From positions 4,228 to 68,227 of the forward strand of contig JBCCHB010000085.1 of assembly GCA_039028975.1 (NCBI GenBank): a stretch of DNA of 64,000 nt, written 5' to 3'. The position numbers and the translations under genes were made by a program. Origin of the DNA: JAHBNG01 sp039028975. Its GTDB lineage: Bacteria; Chloroflexota; Anaerolineae; Caldilineales; Caldilineaceae. Below, one piece after another: positions 37,162 to 46,525 of the stretch. Below the pieces are notes generated by a model that saw nothing but the letters and a program-made list of their open reading frames with translations, ran no database searches and was not told where the DNA came from. The first letter of the stretch is position 1. Each line of letters begins with the position of its first letter.

Positions 37162-38090
37162 TGAAAGTACTCTTTGACCACGATGGTGGAATAGATGACT
37201 TAATCTCCCTGATGATGCTGTTGGCCATGGAGGATGTGGAACTGGCGGGCGTTGTCGTGACGCCTGCAGATAGTTTCCTACGTCCTGCTATGTCAGCAAC
37301 GTTAAAGATTTTACGCTTCTTTGAACGGCCAGACATTCCCGTCTGTTCCGGAACGGGACGAGGGGTCAATCCCTTTCCACGGGAATGGCGGAAAGCACCA
37401 TATGCCGTTGATGCCCTACCTATCCTTAACGATTCCGAAGCCGAGCTTGCTACACCACTTGATGAACCAGGGCATGAATGGATTGCACGGATCCTCAAGG
37501 ACGTACCCCATCCGATTCACGTGCTGGTTACTGGTCCTCTCTCTAATCTTTCTATGGCTCTATGTTCCGAACCATCCTTAGCATCAACCATCAAAGAAGT
37601 CATCTGGATGGGTGGTGCGCTCAACGTGCGCGGCAATGTGCAGGACTACGAGCATGATGGTAGCGCTGAGTGGAACGCCTATTGGGATCCACCAGCGGCC
37701 TATGATATCTTTCACAAGACAGCTGTACCCATCACCCTCTTCCCCCTCGACGTGACAGACAGCGTCCCTGTTTCAATGGACTTCTTGCAGACCTTAGCCC
37801 GACAGCGTCGCTATCCACTATCCGATTTGGCTGGACAGTGCTGGGCCATGACGGTAGGTACGATACCGGCTTATGAGTACATCTATCACATGTGGGATGT
37901 CCTCTCGACCGGATATTTTCTGGCTTCCGATCTCATGACCTTCCGTGACGTTCATTGTCAAATCCATGCCAATGGTCCAAGCGCTGGACGAACGGAGCTA
38001 GTTGAATCTGGTGGTCGCCTGATTCGGGTCGCGGAGACGGTCGATGTGGCAGCGTTTCATGGCTACTTGCTAACGCTTTTTCGGCGCTGA
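37161..38090 (+). CDS. Inosine/uridine-preferring nucleoside hydrolase
   Basis: 309 residues of the IUNH family. The calcium-binding N-terminal DHDGGIDD cluster (D6, D8, D12, D13) is intact, VTGPLSNLSMAL and IWMGGALNVRGN are the conserved strand-loops, and ITLFPLDVTDSV supplies the late Asp. It cleaves the N-glycosidic bond of nucleosides for salvage. The start is GTG at 37161 with GAGGA seven bases upstream, overlapping the SH3b lipoprotein stop as TAGTG. It has no signal peptide, so it is cytoplasmic despite its coupling to a lipoprotein gene. The preferred base is not predictable from sequence. Confidence 0.9.
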   Translation: MKVLFDHDGGIDDLISLMMLLAMEDVELAGVVVTPADSFLRPAMSATLKILRFFERPDIPVCSGTGRGVNPFPREWRKAPYAVDALPILNDSEAELATPLDEPGHEWIARILKDVPHPIHVLVTGPLSNLSMALCSEPSLASTIKEVIWMGGALNVRGNVQDYEHDGSAEWNAYWDPPAAYDIFHKTAVPITLFPLDVTDSVPVSMDFLQTLARQRRYPLSDLAGQCWAMTVGTIPAYEYIYHMWDVLSTGYFLASDLMTFRDVHCQIHANGPSAGRTELVESGGRLIRVAETVDVAAFHGYLLTLFRR

Positions 38091-38194
38091 TTTTGGTACA
38101 AGATGCAAAGATGGCATGGCAATGCAGGCACTGAGCCAACCCATGGTGAGGCTAATGGAAGAATATAGATCGACAAAATTCTGAGAAGTTGTCT

Positions 38195-38290
38195 GGAACG
38201 TCATTCTGAGGAGCCTGCAGCTCGGTTACGGCCGCAAAGCGGCACGAAGAATCTCACGGCTAGTCGACCGAAAAACGCAGAATCTTGAGT
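38195..38290 (+). repeat. Degenerate GTCATT/AATCTC dispersed repeat
   Basis: GTCATTCTGAGGAGC ... CACGAAGAATCTCACGGCTAG resembles the repeats at 20298-20590. It contains a small palindrome GCCGCAAAGCGGC. It lies between the convergent nucleoside hydrolase and STAND ATPase genes. Confidence 0.5.
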
Positions 38291-38338
38291 CGCTCCGCTC
38301 TTTCAGATTGACACAATCGCACCCTTTCAGACAGCTTC

Positions 38339-40984
38339 TCAAAGTCCCATTGGGGGCGCGTTTGATAGGGCTTTCACAGTTCTTTCTACTTCATTAGCAA
38401 GATTAATTCTTTCAAAGCTTTCTATGGCTCTCTTCTTGGCCTTTCTTGCTAATGGTTCCTCATTTTTTCTGATGTATAGGGTCGCCAACGCCCGCCACGC
38501 ATATCCGGCTAAATAGAGATCCGGATCTTCGTTTTGCTCAATTAGGGCAATCGATTCTCGGATTTGCTGTTCGGCAAGGTCAAATTCGCCCTGTTCCATC
38601 AGGATTTCCCCACGCGTACGTAAAGAGTCAGGCTGGATTGCTGTTTCCTCCTGATCGAGTGCGTAGCTCACGTATTCTGTTGCCTCTTCCAATTTCCTTT
38701 GCCCAAGGCAGGCTTCAGCCAATCCTTGATAGATGAGTGCCGTCAGAAATGGGGTCGGCTCTCCGGTACTGTTCTTCTTTTTTTCTACTATGCCCAGAAG
38801 CACCTCTTCTGCTTCCGCGTGTTGACCAGACAAATTGAGCAGAAACGCGTAGTTGTTCTCCATGCCGTCGATAGCAATGGTCTTTCCAATTCGGCGATAG
38901 GTTTCCCGCGCTTGGTTATGATAGGTTAGGGCCTTCTCGAAGTCCCCAGTCATAGAATAGATTTTCGCTAAATTGCCGCATGTTTTAGCAATCCCATCAT
39001 GGTGGTTTAGCGATAGCGCAATCTGATAAGCCTGTTGATAGCATTCAATGGCGCTTACATAGTCACGCTCAGCGTAGCGGATCAATCCCTCAAAATTTTC
39101 TACTTCATAACGAGCAAAAGAGACCTCCCGCCATGCATTTGATAACTCACGTTCGCGATAATGACGCCACCCTAGCCCCTTATAACTGTGGGCCAAACGC
39201 AGCTCGACCATCTCTTCTGCTTTTGAGATTGCACGACGAAACAACTCTTCGGCAGTGCCAAACTCACCTCGGTCATTGGCAATCACACCGCCTAGTTCCT
39301 CCGCCTCGATTGCCAAAATTGGCGTTCGATAGATGAGCGCTCCAAGATCCGCTTGTGCCTTTGCTGGATTGCCCAAGAGGCTTTCTAATCTGGCACAGTA
39401 AAGGGTTACCTTCTCTTTGGATTCCTCGGAAAGAAACAGTGACTTCATCGATTGAAAAAGAGTCAGGGCCGCATGAGCTTGACCTTGATTGATCTCAGCC
39501 TGTTGCACATCAGACCAACTCCATACGGCACGCTCTGGCTCTTGGGTCTGGCTCAGGTGAAATGCGGCAGATGTATATTGAGCGCGCTCTGCAAAGATAG
39601 TGGCAGCTTTCATATGCAGTTGCTCATGGTGGTCGGATGATATCAACGCGGCAATCATGTCGCGATAGACCGGCAGCAGAAAGACGGCCCCCTTTGCATC
39701 TTGTTGAACAAGCCGATTGTCGATCAAACGTGACAGCGCAAAGCCACTTTTAGGGTGACGTGTCCAGACATCGGCTGGCGCTGGCAGTTGAAAGACCGAG
39801 AGTTCTTTGAGGAGCGCAACTTCGATTTCTTCAAGCCGTCGTAGTATACGAACGAGCAAAAAGTCATTGGATGGCACCCGAGGTAATTTGGCTAGGAGGG
39901 CGGAGATGGGTTCTCCCTCCTTGTATAAACTCATCAGCGTGATTAGCAATTGAAGAAGACGGGGGTTGCCTGCTGTATACGTATAGACCCTGTGTCTTGC
40001 AGACTCATCGACCTGGATTCGGGCCTCCTTTAGCAAAACATTACAGGCCGTTGGCGATAGTTCGGTCAAGCCTTCGTAATAATCAGCCTCCACAAATACT
40101 TTTTGACCCATTAGCAAAATGGGGACCTGGCCACGCATCAAATTCAGTAGCTCAATAAACTGAGCATGTCTGCCTTCGCTGGCTGGTAACAGGAGATCGG
40201 CCTCATCCACACAGATGAGTGGCTGTACGGTTAATTGCTCAAGCGTATATCGAATCATCTCGGCATAACGCGTATGTGGCATCTCCCCTGGTCTCACAAT
40301 CAATTCTTGCCAAAGAGATGAAGAGCCTTGCTGATGACAAAAATAAGCCAGCACAAAAACAAAGCTGTTGATATGATCGTTGATGCCCGGACGAATTGTG
40401 AACCATAACGTATTCTCTTCACCCCACTCTTGCGCGAGGAAACTGCCCAATGCCGTCTTGCCCATGCCCCCTGATCCAGTCAACATTACCGTTTGGTTCA
40501 TTCTTAAACGTTGTTGACAATCGGCACTCTGCTTTTGGCGCTCAAGCAATTTTGTAACATCTATGGTAACCGGTGCTTCAAGACGGATGGCCGGATTTAG
40601 TTCTGCCAGCAAAAGTTGATCCAAGCGCTCAATCGCAAGATTTAGGTGGTCATAGAAGCGTGAGCGACTGAGGCTAATCTCTGGATGGCCCCGCGTGATC
40701 TCAACAGATTGTCCTTGAAAAAACCGCTGTTCAATAATTCGGTAGTGAAGGGCCTCCTGATTGTCCTTCATCTTCTGGGCTGCGTTGGACAAAACCTGTT
40801 GCAAAGCCCTGCCTATTGCATTGCTTTCAACGGTGCGCGCCAATAACTGATTCCCCAGAAGGTATGGGGTTGCCAGGGGGGAGTGGTTGCCAAGCCACCC
40901 GACATCCCTGAAGTTGTTTAGCGCATCCTTAAGTGCCTGACGGAATAGCGGTTCTTGCTCAAAGTTACCTGTGACCTTTGCCAT
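38339..40984 (-). CDS. STAND/AAA-type ATPase with N-terminal HTH and C-terminal TPR repeats
   Basis: 881 residues. The N-terminal ~130 residues resemble a sigma-region-4-like helix-turn-helix (HYRIIEQRFFQGQSV...LSRSRFYDHLNLAIERL). An ATPase domain follows with a P-loop GSGGMGKT near residue 170 and Walker B LICVDEADLLLP near 255. A winged-helix segment comes next, then about nine TPR-like helical repeats (about 470-870). The start has GAGGAG seven bases upstream. The domain order is typical of signal-transduction ATPases with numerous domains in Chloroflexota. The target is unknown; a stress- or ligand-responsive regulator is the usual inference. It has no signal peptide. Confidence 0.85.
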   Translation of the reverse strand: MAKVTGNFEQEPLFRQALKDALNNFRDVGWLGNHSPLATPYLLGNQLLARTVESNAIGRALQQVLSNAAQKMKDNQEALHYRIIEQRFFQGQSVEITRGHPEISLSRSRFYDHLNLAIERLDQLLLAELNPAIRLEAPVTIDVTKLLERQKQSADCQQRLRMNQTVMLTGSGGMGKTALGSFLAQEWGEENTLWFTIRPGINDHINSFVFVLAYFCHQQGSSSLWQELIVRPGEMPHTRYAEMIRYTLEQLTVQPLICVDEADLLLPASEGRHAQFIELLNLMRGQVPILLMGQKVFVEADYYEGLTELSPTACNVLLKEARIQVDESARHRVYTYTAGNPRLLQLLITLMSLYKEGEPISALLAKLPRVPSNDFLLVRILRRLEEIEVALLKELSVFQLPAPADVWTRHPKSGFALSRLIDNRLVQQDAKGAVFLLPVYRDMIAALISSDHHEQLHMKAATIFAERAQYTSAAFHLSQTQEPERAVWSWSDVQQAEINQGQAHAALTLFQSMKSLFLSEESKEKVTLYCARLESLLGNPAKAQADLGALIYRTPILAIEAEELGGVIANDRGEFGTAEELFRRAISKAEEMVELRLAHSYKGLGWRHYRERELSNAWREVSFARYEVENFEGLIRYAERDYVSAIECYQQAYQIALSLNHHDGIAKTCGNLAKIYSMTGDFEKALTYHNQARETYRRIGKTIAIDGMENNYAFLLNLSGQHAEAEEVLLGIVEKKKNSTGEPTPFLTALIYQGLAEACLGQRKLEEATEYVSYALDQEETAIQPDSLRTRGEILMEQGEFDLAEQQIRESIALIEQNEDPDLYLAGYAWRALATLYIRKNEEPLARKAKKRAIESFERINLANEVERTVKALSNAPPMGL

Positions 40985-41336
40985 TTTTTTACTCCTCTAG
41001 ATGAAATTTAAGAGTAAGAAACATTGCAAAGTATACCATCATATTATTGCAACATGCGAATAGTTTGCAACCCTGAAGAGCAATAGAGAAGATCGGACAA
41101 AATGTGCCAAAGTTCGGACACCAACCTTACAGAAGCCAGCTAAAATAGAGAAAGTTGACTTCCCTCGGTCAACTACGCTCAGCGCTGAATGAAAACCGCA
41201 GGATAAACAGACCCAAAAGTTATACTAAGCTCCGTTTGAAAACAGGTGTTTGGTCTGCCTAGTAGAGCATAGGAATACACCTGTTTTCAAAACGACCGCA
41301 GTATAGTTCCCGCTGATAATACCTAAAGGGGAGAAT
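40985..41336. other. Divergent promoter region carrying a miniature element
   Basis: This gap separates the minus-strand STAND gene from the plus-strand 41337 gene. It holds the 85-bp element at 41221-41305, which ends 31 bases before the downstream start codon; otherwise it is AT-rich without obvious features. Confidence 0.6.
41221..41305. repeat. Miniature inverted-repeat element, copy B
   Basis: 85 bp, from TATACTAAGCTCCGTTTGAA to TTTTCAAAACGACCGCAGTA. The inner arms TTTGAAAACAGGTGT and ACACCTGTTTTCAAA are perfect inverted repeats. The GTATA end could supply part of a promoter for the 41337 gene. Confidence 0.8.
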
Positions 41337-41660
41337 ATGATGACCAAATGGGAGCAGATTGTGCGCACCATTGTGGATGGCACTCATGATTGTAAGACCG
41401 GACATAAAGTTGGGCAGATGGATGGTCTCTTGACAACGTGGCTAGCACTAGATACCGAAACAGCCAAGTCGCATATCAGCCATTTTGTCCAATCCGCATC
41501 CACAAGTCAAATAGACATGATGGATCACTGTTTTATTCATGGCGAACCGAACCATAAATTGTCCGATAATCAAGCCCGGCTGCTGCTCTACTATGCTTGG
41601 TTCAAAATGCATGAATTGGCCCGGTATCAACAGTTTCGAGGCTTTCCGCGTATTGATTAA
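41337..41660 (+). CDS. Small protein of unknown function
   Basis: 107 residues, soluble, with no signal peptide or membrane segment, rich in His, Gln and Asp. AGGGGAG stands three bases before the ATG. I do not recognise a family. It precedes the secreted 41688 protein by 27 bases and may share its transcript. The residue pattern looks like a genuine folded helical protein (for example SDNQARLLLYYAWFKMHEL near residues 75-93). Confidence 0.65.
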   Translation: MMTKWEQIVRTIVDGTHDCKTGHKVGQMDGLLTTWLALDTETAKSHISHFVQSASTSQIDMMDHCFIHGEPNHKLSDNQARLLLYYAWFKMHELARYQQFRGFPRID

Positions 41661-41687
41661 ATTGTGCTTATAAAGAAAGGAATTGTT

Positions 41688-44495
41688 ATGAAGAACCGTA
41701 CAAAATTTTGTTGTAAACATTTAATATTCATTTTACTTGTGATGTCTATCCTATTCTTGGCCGCGGTTCCACCGCAAGGAATTCAAGCATCTGCACAAGA
41801 CGAGGTACTTTATGAACAAAGTAAGACGCCACCCAAACCCCAAATTGGTACAGATAGTGACGGGGATTGGGTCTCTGATGCTGATGAGGAACGCTTTGGA
41901 AGCGACGCCTCATTGGTCGACACAGATAGTGATGGTATGAGTGATTTTGAAGAAATTTTCGTCTTGCTTACTGATCCCAGCGAAGCCAATATAGACAGGG
42001 ACAGTGATGGTTTTTTTGACCAAGTAGAAGAACAACTATTCAAAACTGATCCCAATCAAGCCGACGATGATCAAGACGGCGATTTGCTACCAGATGTAAC
42101 AGAGAATTTGCTGGGAAGCAATCCACAAAAAGCAGATAGTGACCAGGATTTGCTTTCGGATTTTGTTGAGCTTTTTTTGCTTGATTCCGATCCAACCCAG
42201 GCTGACTTGGACAAAGACAGGAATGGCTATCCAGATATACTACAAGCTTGGTTGCCACAACATCTACAGCGAACAAGCTGTCAAGCTAGCGTGACATTAA
42301 CAGTTGATTCATTAACCGTTATTGATCCAGAAGAGGAAGATAGCACAACGAATATGAGTGGCGGTGATGAAACGACAGTAGTCTATGGTATCCAGGTCAG
42401 TCCGCCCAATCAGCCCATAGAGTTTCTCAGCAATGGTACGCCTGATGGTGACCTTTGGAGTGGCGATGCCTATGAAGGTGATATATTTACAAACTTTCGC
42501 ACATTGGGTCCATTACGAGCTAAGTGCGGAGAGATTATCAGCGTGTTCCTGGTCGCAATGGAATTAGATGGCTTCATGGGTGGCGAAACCCAAATGGGAA
42601 ACTTCCAGATGGATAAGCCATTGGCATTTACGCGGTTGCCTGTTGGGTGGGATTTTGCCCTACAGCAGGAGCACATTTTTGAGGGGACGGGCGTTGATGG
42701 CCATTACGAATATGCGATGATCTATACCCCACAGGTTGCGCTAGGTGGTACCCCATTGAAAGGATTACCTCAACTCAATGAAGAGACAATTTCACTGGTA
42801 GACAATTCTGATACCGTAATACCTTGTACAGCGGATGCCACGGGAGGAAGCAACCTGACGCCAGGTTCTTCACGTCAACCAAGAGAAGCACAAACAGCCA
42901 ACTCACAGAATCAGCCGTTCTTTTTTGAAGAGCAATTTGACGACAACAAGGGCCAATGGACTATCAGCAATTACCAAGGCACAGAAATTAGCAACGGCTC
43001 ACTCGGATTTGACTCGACCATATTACCGGCCAATCTCCGTTACTACTGGTACCCAGAGTCTGTGAGCCATCACAAAACGCTACGAGCCGCAACGCAAGGA
43101 GATTTCAATTTAGAGATAGAGTTCTTCGATTTTAAGACTGCGCCTGATCCAGATAATTTTATCGTGAGTCTTATGGTGAGAAATCTCGACACGGGTGCAC
43201 TGACAAATATTTTCCAGATCGGTAACAATAACCGTTGGATCTTCATCGATTTTGTTGACGAAGAGGAGACCGAGACCGGGAATCTACCCAAAGAGATCAA
43301 TCTCCTTGATGGTGACCGGCATTCTATGCGTTGGGAAGTTACGAAGAAGGCTGGTCAAACTTTCCATACCTTGATTGTTGATGACATTGAGGTCGCTTCA
43401 CTACAGCGTGATGTAGACCTATTTGGTTCTCCTGTCTTCGGTTTTGGACATAACAGGCATAAAGAAGAAGATCGAACGGCATCGGTCCGAGTTGATCGCT
43501 TTACCGTAACGGCTTCAGGAGCCAATTTGAAACCTGGTACCGGTATCGGACCTTTTACAGAACAATTAACCTTGGAGAACGAACGGTTCACCATGAAGCA
43601 CCCGGCTGACTGGATCATGAGTTCGCAAGCAGAGCAAACGAGCCAAGCATCGAATGGAGCCGTCAACAATGTGGAGATGTTCAACAGCACCCATGGCTTT
43701 ATTGGTGCAAGCAACGAGATGGCGCTAACGATCTATGAGCCAGTCTACGTGATGGAGGAGACCGGTATTATTGATACCACAAAGGCCGAGTTGGCAGATG
43801 TGCTTTATCCTTTTGTTAAAGCAGCGTTGAAAGAGACGGTCAGAAGCGAACGACCAAAGTTAGGCATCTTCGAGACGATCATAGTTTGTGACAAACTCTT
43901 ATTGCGTACAACTGTGCAGATGGCGAATAGCTCAATGACCTGGGTAGCCTCTAGAAACAGTGATGAGACAGTGACCATCACAAAGATCCAGCTACCCAAA
44001 ACTCAGGTAGAGGAGCTGATGCTCACGCCCCTTGGCATGATTAGTACCCTCGACTACATAGCACCGCCTTATACCGTACGTGAGCTGGATGGACCCGCTA
44101 TTGCCGCCAAGGAATTCATGATTTCGATGGCCCGGGGAAATTTCGACGACGCAATAGACATGATCTGCACACCTGAACGCCTTTTCTTCAGTATTGCTGA
44201 TTTCTTTCTAAGTGACGCCTTCAACACCAGTGTGATTACAAACCTAGCGCTGGAAGGGTACAAACTTGATGATTCCTACCGCTATTACGAAACGGTTTGG
44301 ATCGGCAAGGACGATGATGGGGATGAGAGTGCCTTTGTTCGTGTATCGGGTCACGTTGTCCATATTCACCCTGATGGCGCAGAGAAGATCGTTGCCCAAA
44401 GCCGCGCCCCCATCTTTGGACGGAGCACCATCATTCGTGTGGAAAAAGAGAATGATGTATGGCGGGTCTGTCAGGGTGCGAAATTTAAATGGTAA
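41688..44495 (+). CDS. Secreted TSP3-repeat protein with LamG-like and PsbP-like regions
   Basis: I choose the ATG at 41688 (AAAGGA six bases upstream), giving 935 residues; the open frame upstream adds a GTG-initiated octapeptide without support. A signal peptide ends near IQASAQ. About residues 40-180 hold five TSP3-type calcium loops (DSDGDWVSDADEE, DTDSDGMSDFEE and similar), each spaced by a Pro/Asn turn. A unique beta domain follows (about 200-380), then a LamG/DUF1080-like sandwich (about 415-620) and a PsbP-like region (LENERFTMKHPADWIM). The C-terminus is an NTF2/DUF4878-like alpha-beta domain (AKEFMISMARGNFDDAIDMI to the end). It is probably exported and surface-associated; no anchor motif is visible. 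Confidence 0.82.
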   Translation: MKNRTKFCCKHLIFILLVMSILFLAAVPPQGIQASAQDEVLYEQSKTPPKPQIGTDSDGDWVSDADEERFGSDASLVDTDSDGMSDFEEIFVLLTDPSEANIDRDSDGFFDQVEEQLFKTDPNQADDDQDGDLLPDVTENLLGSNPQKADSDQDLLSDFVELFLLDSDPTQADLDKDRNGYPDILQAWLPQHLQRTSCQASVTLTVDSLTVIDPEEEDSTTNMSGGDETTVVYGIQVSPPNQPIEFLSNGTPDGDLWSGDAYEGDIFTNFRTLGPLRAKCGEIISVFLVAMELDGFMGGETQMGNFQMDKPLAFTRLPVGWDFALQQEHIFEGTGVDGHYEYAMIYTPQVALGGTPLKGLPQLNEETISLVDNSDTVIPCTADATGGSNLTPGSSRQPREAQTANSQNQPFFFEEQFDDNKGQWTISNYQGTEISNGSLGFDSTILPANLRYYWYPESVSHHKTLRAATQGDFNLEIEFFDFKTAPDPDNFIVSLMVRNLDTGALTNIFQIGNNNRWIFIDFVDEEETETGNLPKEINLLDGDRHSMRWEVTKKAGQTFHTLIVDDIEVASLQRDVDLFGSPVFGFGHNRHKEEDRTASVRVDRFTVTASGANLKPGTGIGPFTEQLTLENERFTMKHPADWIMSSQAEQTSQASNGAVNNVEMFNSTHGFIGASNEMALTIYEPVYVMEETGIIDTTKAELADVLYPFVKAALKETVRSERPKLGIFETIIVCDKLLLRTTVQMANSSMTWVASRNSDETVTITKIQLPKTQVEELMLTPLGMISTLDYIAPPYTVRELDGPAIAAKEFMISMARGNFDDAIDMICTPERLFFSIADFFLSDAFNTSVITNLALEGYKLDDSYRYYETVWIGKDDDGDESAFVRVSGHVVHIHPDGAEKIVAQSRAPIFGRSTIIRVEKENDVWRVCQGAKFKW

Positions 44496-44560
44496 GGCTA
44501 ATGATATTTATAGAGAGTGGATAGAGGAATCTTACCAACGCAGTAAAGGTTAAAACTTCT

Positions 44561-44605
44561 GGAAGGATTCTCGGGGCAGTGTAGCCTCAAGAATCCAATC
44601 CTTCC
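44561..44605 (+). terminator. Hairpin after the 41688-44495 gene
   Basis: GGAAGGATT (44561-44569) and AATCCTTCC (44597-44605) are perfect inverted repeats. No T-run follows, so intrinsic termination is uncertain; the next start codon is 51 bases downstream. Confidence 0.45.
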
Positions 44606-44655
44606 GAAAGAGGGTTTACCTCTGTTATTTAGAGATACCGAAGAGGGATCATCGG

Positions 44656-46005
44656 ATGAAAATATTTGCAACACTGCTTATCGTACTACTATTGTCCAAC
44701 GCAGCCTGTTCAGCATTCAACCTACCAAGTGGTGTAGACAATTCGGTTGAAGCATCAGTAAATTCTCAAATCCAGAGACCAGTCACCGGAACTGAGCAAA
44801 GTGAACAAATAGAAGAGCCAACCTTAGACGTGCTCCTCCAACAGGCAGAGGCTTTTGAACAAGCGGGTGATCAGGTTGCGGCATTGGTGCTGTATGATCA
44901 GATTATTGCAATGGATGCCCAACAGGCGTCCGCTTATATTGGTCGAGCAAATCTTTACACAATGGAAGAAAATTTCGACCAAGCACTGTTGAATCTTAAG
45001 CAAGCTATTGGATTGGAGCCGGATAATGCTTATCTCTACGCATTGCGTTGCACAATCTACCTGTTCCAAAATGGAGCGGGGCAAAATGAAATACACCAGA
45101 CGCGCCAAGCCTGCAATGAAGCAGTGAACAAGGATGACCAATATGCCTACGGGTACATTAAGCGAGGCGACTTCTATATTCTACAAGGTCAACAGGCCGA
45201 GGCGCTAGCAGACTATCAGCGTGCCACAGAGTTGGAGCCTAAGCTTGCCTATGGCTATGTACAACAAGGGAACATTGTTGCCAGCCAGGAAAAACTGGAA
45301 GAGGCACTGAACCTTTATGACCAAGCCATCGCTCTCGATCCTACATACGCCCAAGCCTATCTGAAACGCGGTCTAACGCTACGATATGTAGGTGATCTGT
45401 CGGCAGCGCTGGCAGATTTTGATCAAACCCTACTGCTCCAGCCGGACAATTCCGTAGCACTCCTCAATCGGGGATACATCTATCAAATGCAGAAAGAGTA
45501 TGAGAATGCTCTAGCAGACTTTGACTCGGCGATTAAATCAAATGCTGAACATGCTAACTTATTCCATACCCGTGGTGAGTTACAGTACCAGCTACAAAAT
45601 TTCGATGCCGCTATTGCCGATTTCAACGCTGCCCTCGATCTAGATCCAGAGTTGAATAGTGCCTACTTTAATCTTGGCCTGCTCTACGATACGAGCGACA
45701 ATACGGGTGAAGCTGTCACCTATTTCCGACGCTTTCTCCTTCTTTATCCGGTTGATGACGAATTCTCAGCCTATGCCCAATCAAGAATCTCGGCACCACG
45801 CAGTTTGGGGGATTTCGCTGCCCAACTCTTTATGGAAGCGGCCAACCTGCCACCGGCTCCGACCCCAAATTGGAATAGCAACCCTCCAGAACAAAGAATT
45901 GAGTACTCCACTCGTTATTACAATCCCGATACTGGACGCTACCAGAATACGTACTGTTCCAACTGTCGTGAAGAGTGGCAAAGGGATATATACTTCGGCG
46001 ATTGA
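44656..46005 (+). CDS. TPR-repeat lipoprotein
   Basis: 449 residues with a lipoprotein signal (MKIFATLLIVLLLSNAAC, lipobox SNAAC). Nine or so tetratricopeptide repeats span about residues 55-375 (for example ALADFDQTLLLQPDNSVALL), forming a protein-binding superhelix outside the membrane. A short C-terminal tail has two Cys (TYCSNCREEW). GAGGGA precedes the ATG by seven bases. It follows the TSP3/PsbP-like gene in the same direction and may act in envelope assembly; this is inference from the fold and location. Confidence 0.88.
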   Translation: MKIFATLLIVLLLSNAACSAFNLPSGVDNSVEASVNSQIQRPVTGTEQSEQIEEPTLDVLLQQAEAFEQAGDQVAALVLYDQIIAMDAQQASAYIGRANLYTMEENFDQALLNLKQAIGLEPDNAYLYALRCTIYLFQNGAGQNEIHQTRQACNEAVNKDDQYAYGYIKRGDFYILQGQQAEALADYQRATELEPKLAYGYVQQGNIVASQEKLEEALNLYDQAIALDPTYAQAYLKRGLTLRYVGDLSAALADFDQTLLLQPDNSVALLNRGYIYQMQKEYENALADFDSAIKSNAEHANLFHTRGELQYQLQNFDAAIADFNAALDLDPELNSAYFNLGLLYDTSDNTGEAVTYFRRFLLLYPVDDEFSAYAQSRISAPRSLGDFAAQLFMEAANLPPAPTPNWNSNPPEQRIEYSTRYYNPDTGRYQNTYCSNCREEWQRDIYFGD

Positions 46006-46116
46006 TTCTATACCTACTCAAGTCGTGGGTGAGGCAGTGGCGGTTAGCCGTCTCAAAACCGGGATTTGTATAAACCCTATCGTTAATGCATAGAGGTTCA
46101 CCAGGAGGTAAACACC

Positions 46117-46359
46117 ATGACGCCACAAGCGCTGACATTATCGCTAATGGTAGCCATCGTTCTCTTAACCGGCATAGGCTTCTACGCCACTTGGCTGGGT
46201 CTAGCTCTTTCGGCAATTAGACGGTCGTTGAACCACATTGCCGTCATCGAAGCGAAATTTCCTGCCAACTCAAGGTATAGGTCGGCAAACGGGCAAAACC
46301 AGAGTAACTTGTGTTGTGTACCAAGCCAAAAATCCGTTCGTTCCCCGAACCCGCTGTAG
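46117..46359 (+). CDS. Small single-pass membrane protein
   Basis: 80 residues with an N-terminal hydrophobic helix (about 7-33, LSLMVAIVLLTGIGFYATWL) and a polar tail. A strong AGGAGG lies eight bases before the ATG, which argues that this short frame is real. It has no recognised family. It lies between the TPR lipoprotein and the clostripain operon and could be a regulator or accessory of either. Confidence 0.65.
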   Translation: MTPQALTLSLMVAIVLLTGIGFYATWLGLALSAIRRSLNHIAVIEAKFPANSRYRSANGQNQSNLCCVPSQKSVRSPNPL

Positions 46360-46525
46360 TTTGACTCATTCATCATATTCAGGAGGTTAATTCACAGAAA
46401 CAACAGCTCAACATATGTATCATGGCACCATGAGAGGATTATGCCATACGCAATGAAATTAACCTCTCATATCCCTATATATCTTTTCCTTTCGTACACT
46501 CTTTCAATACAATTCTGGAGGCAAC

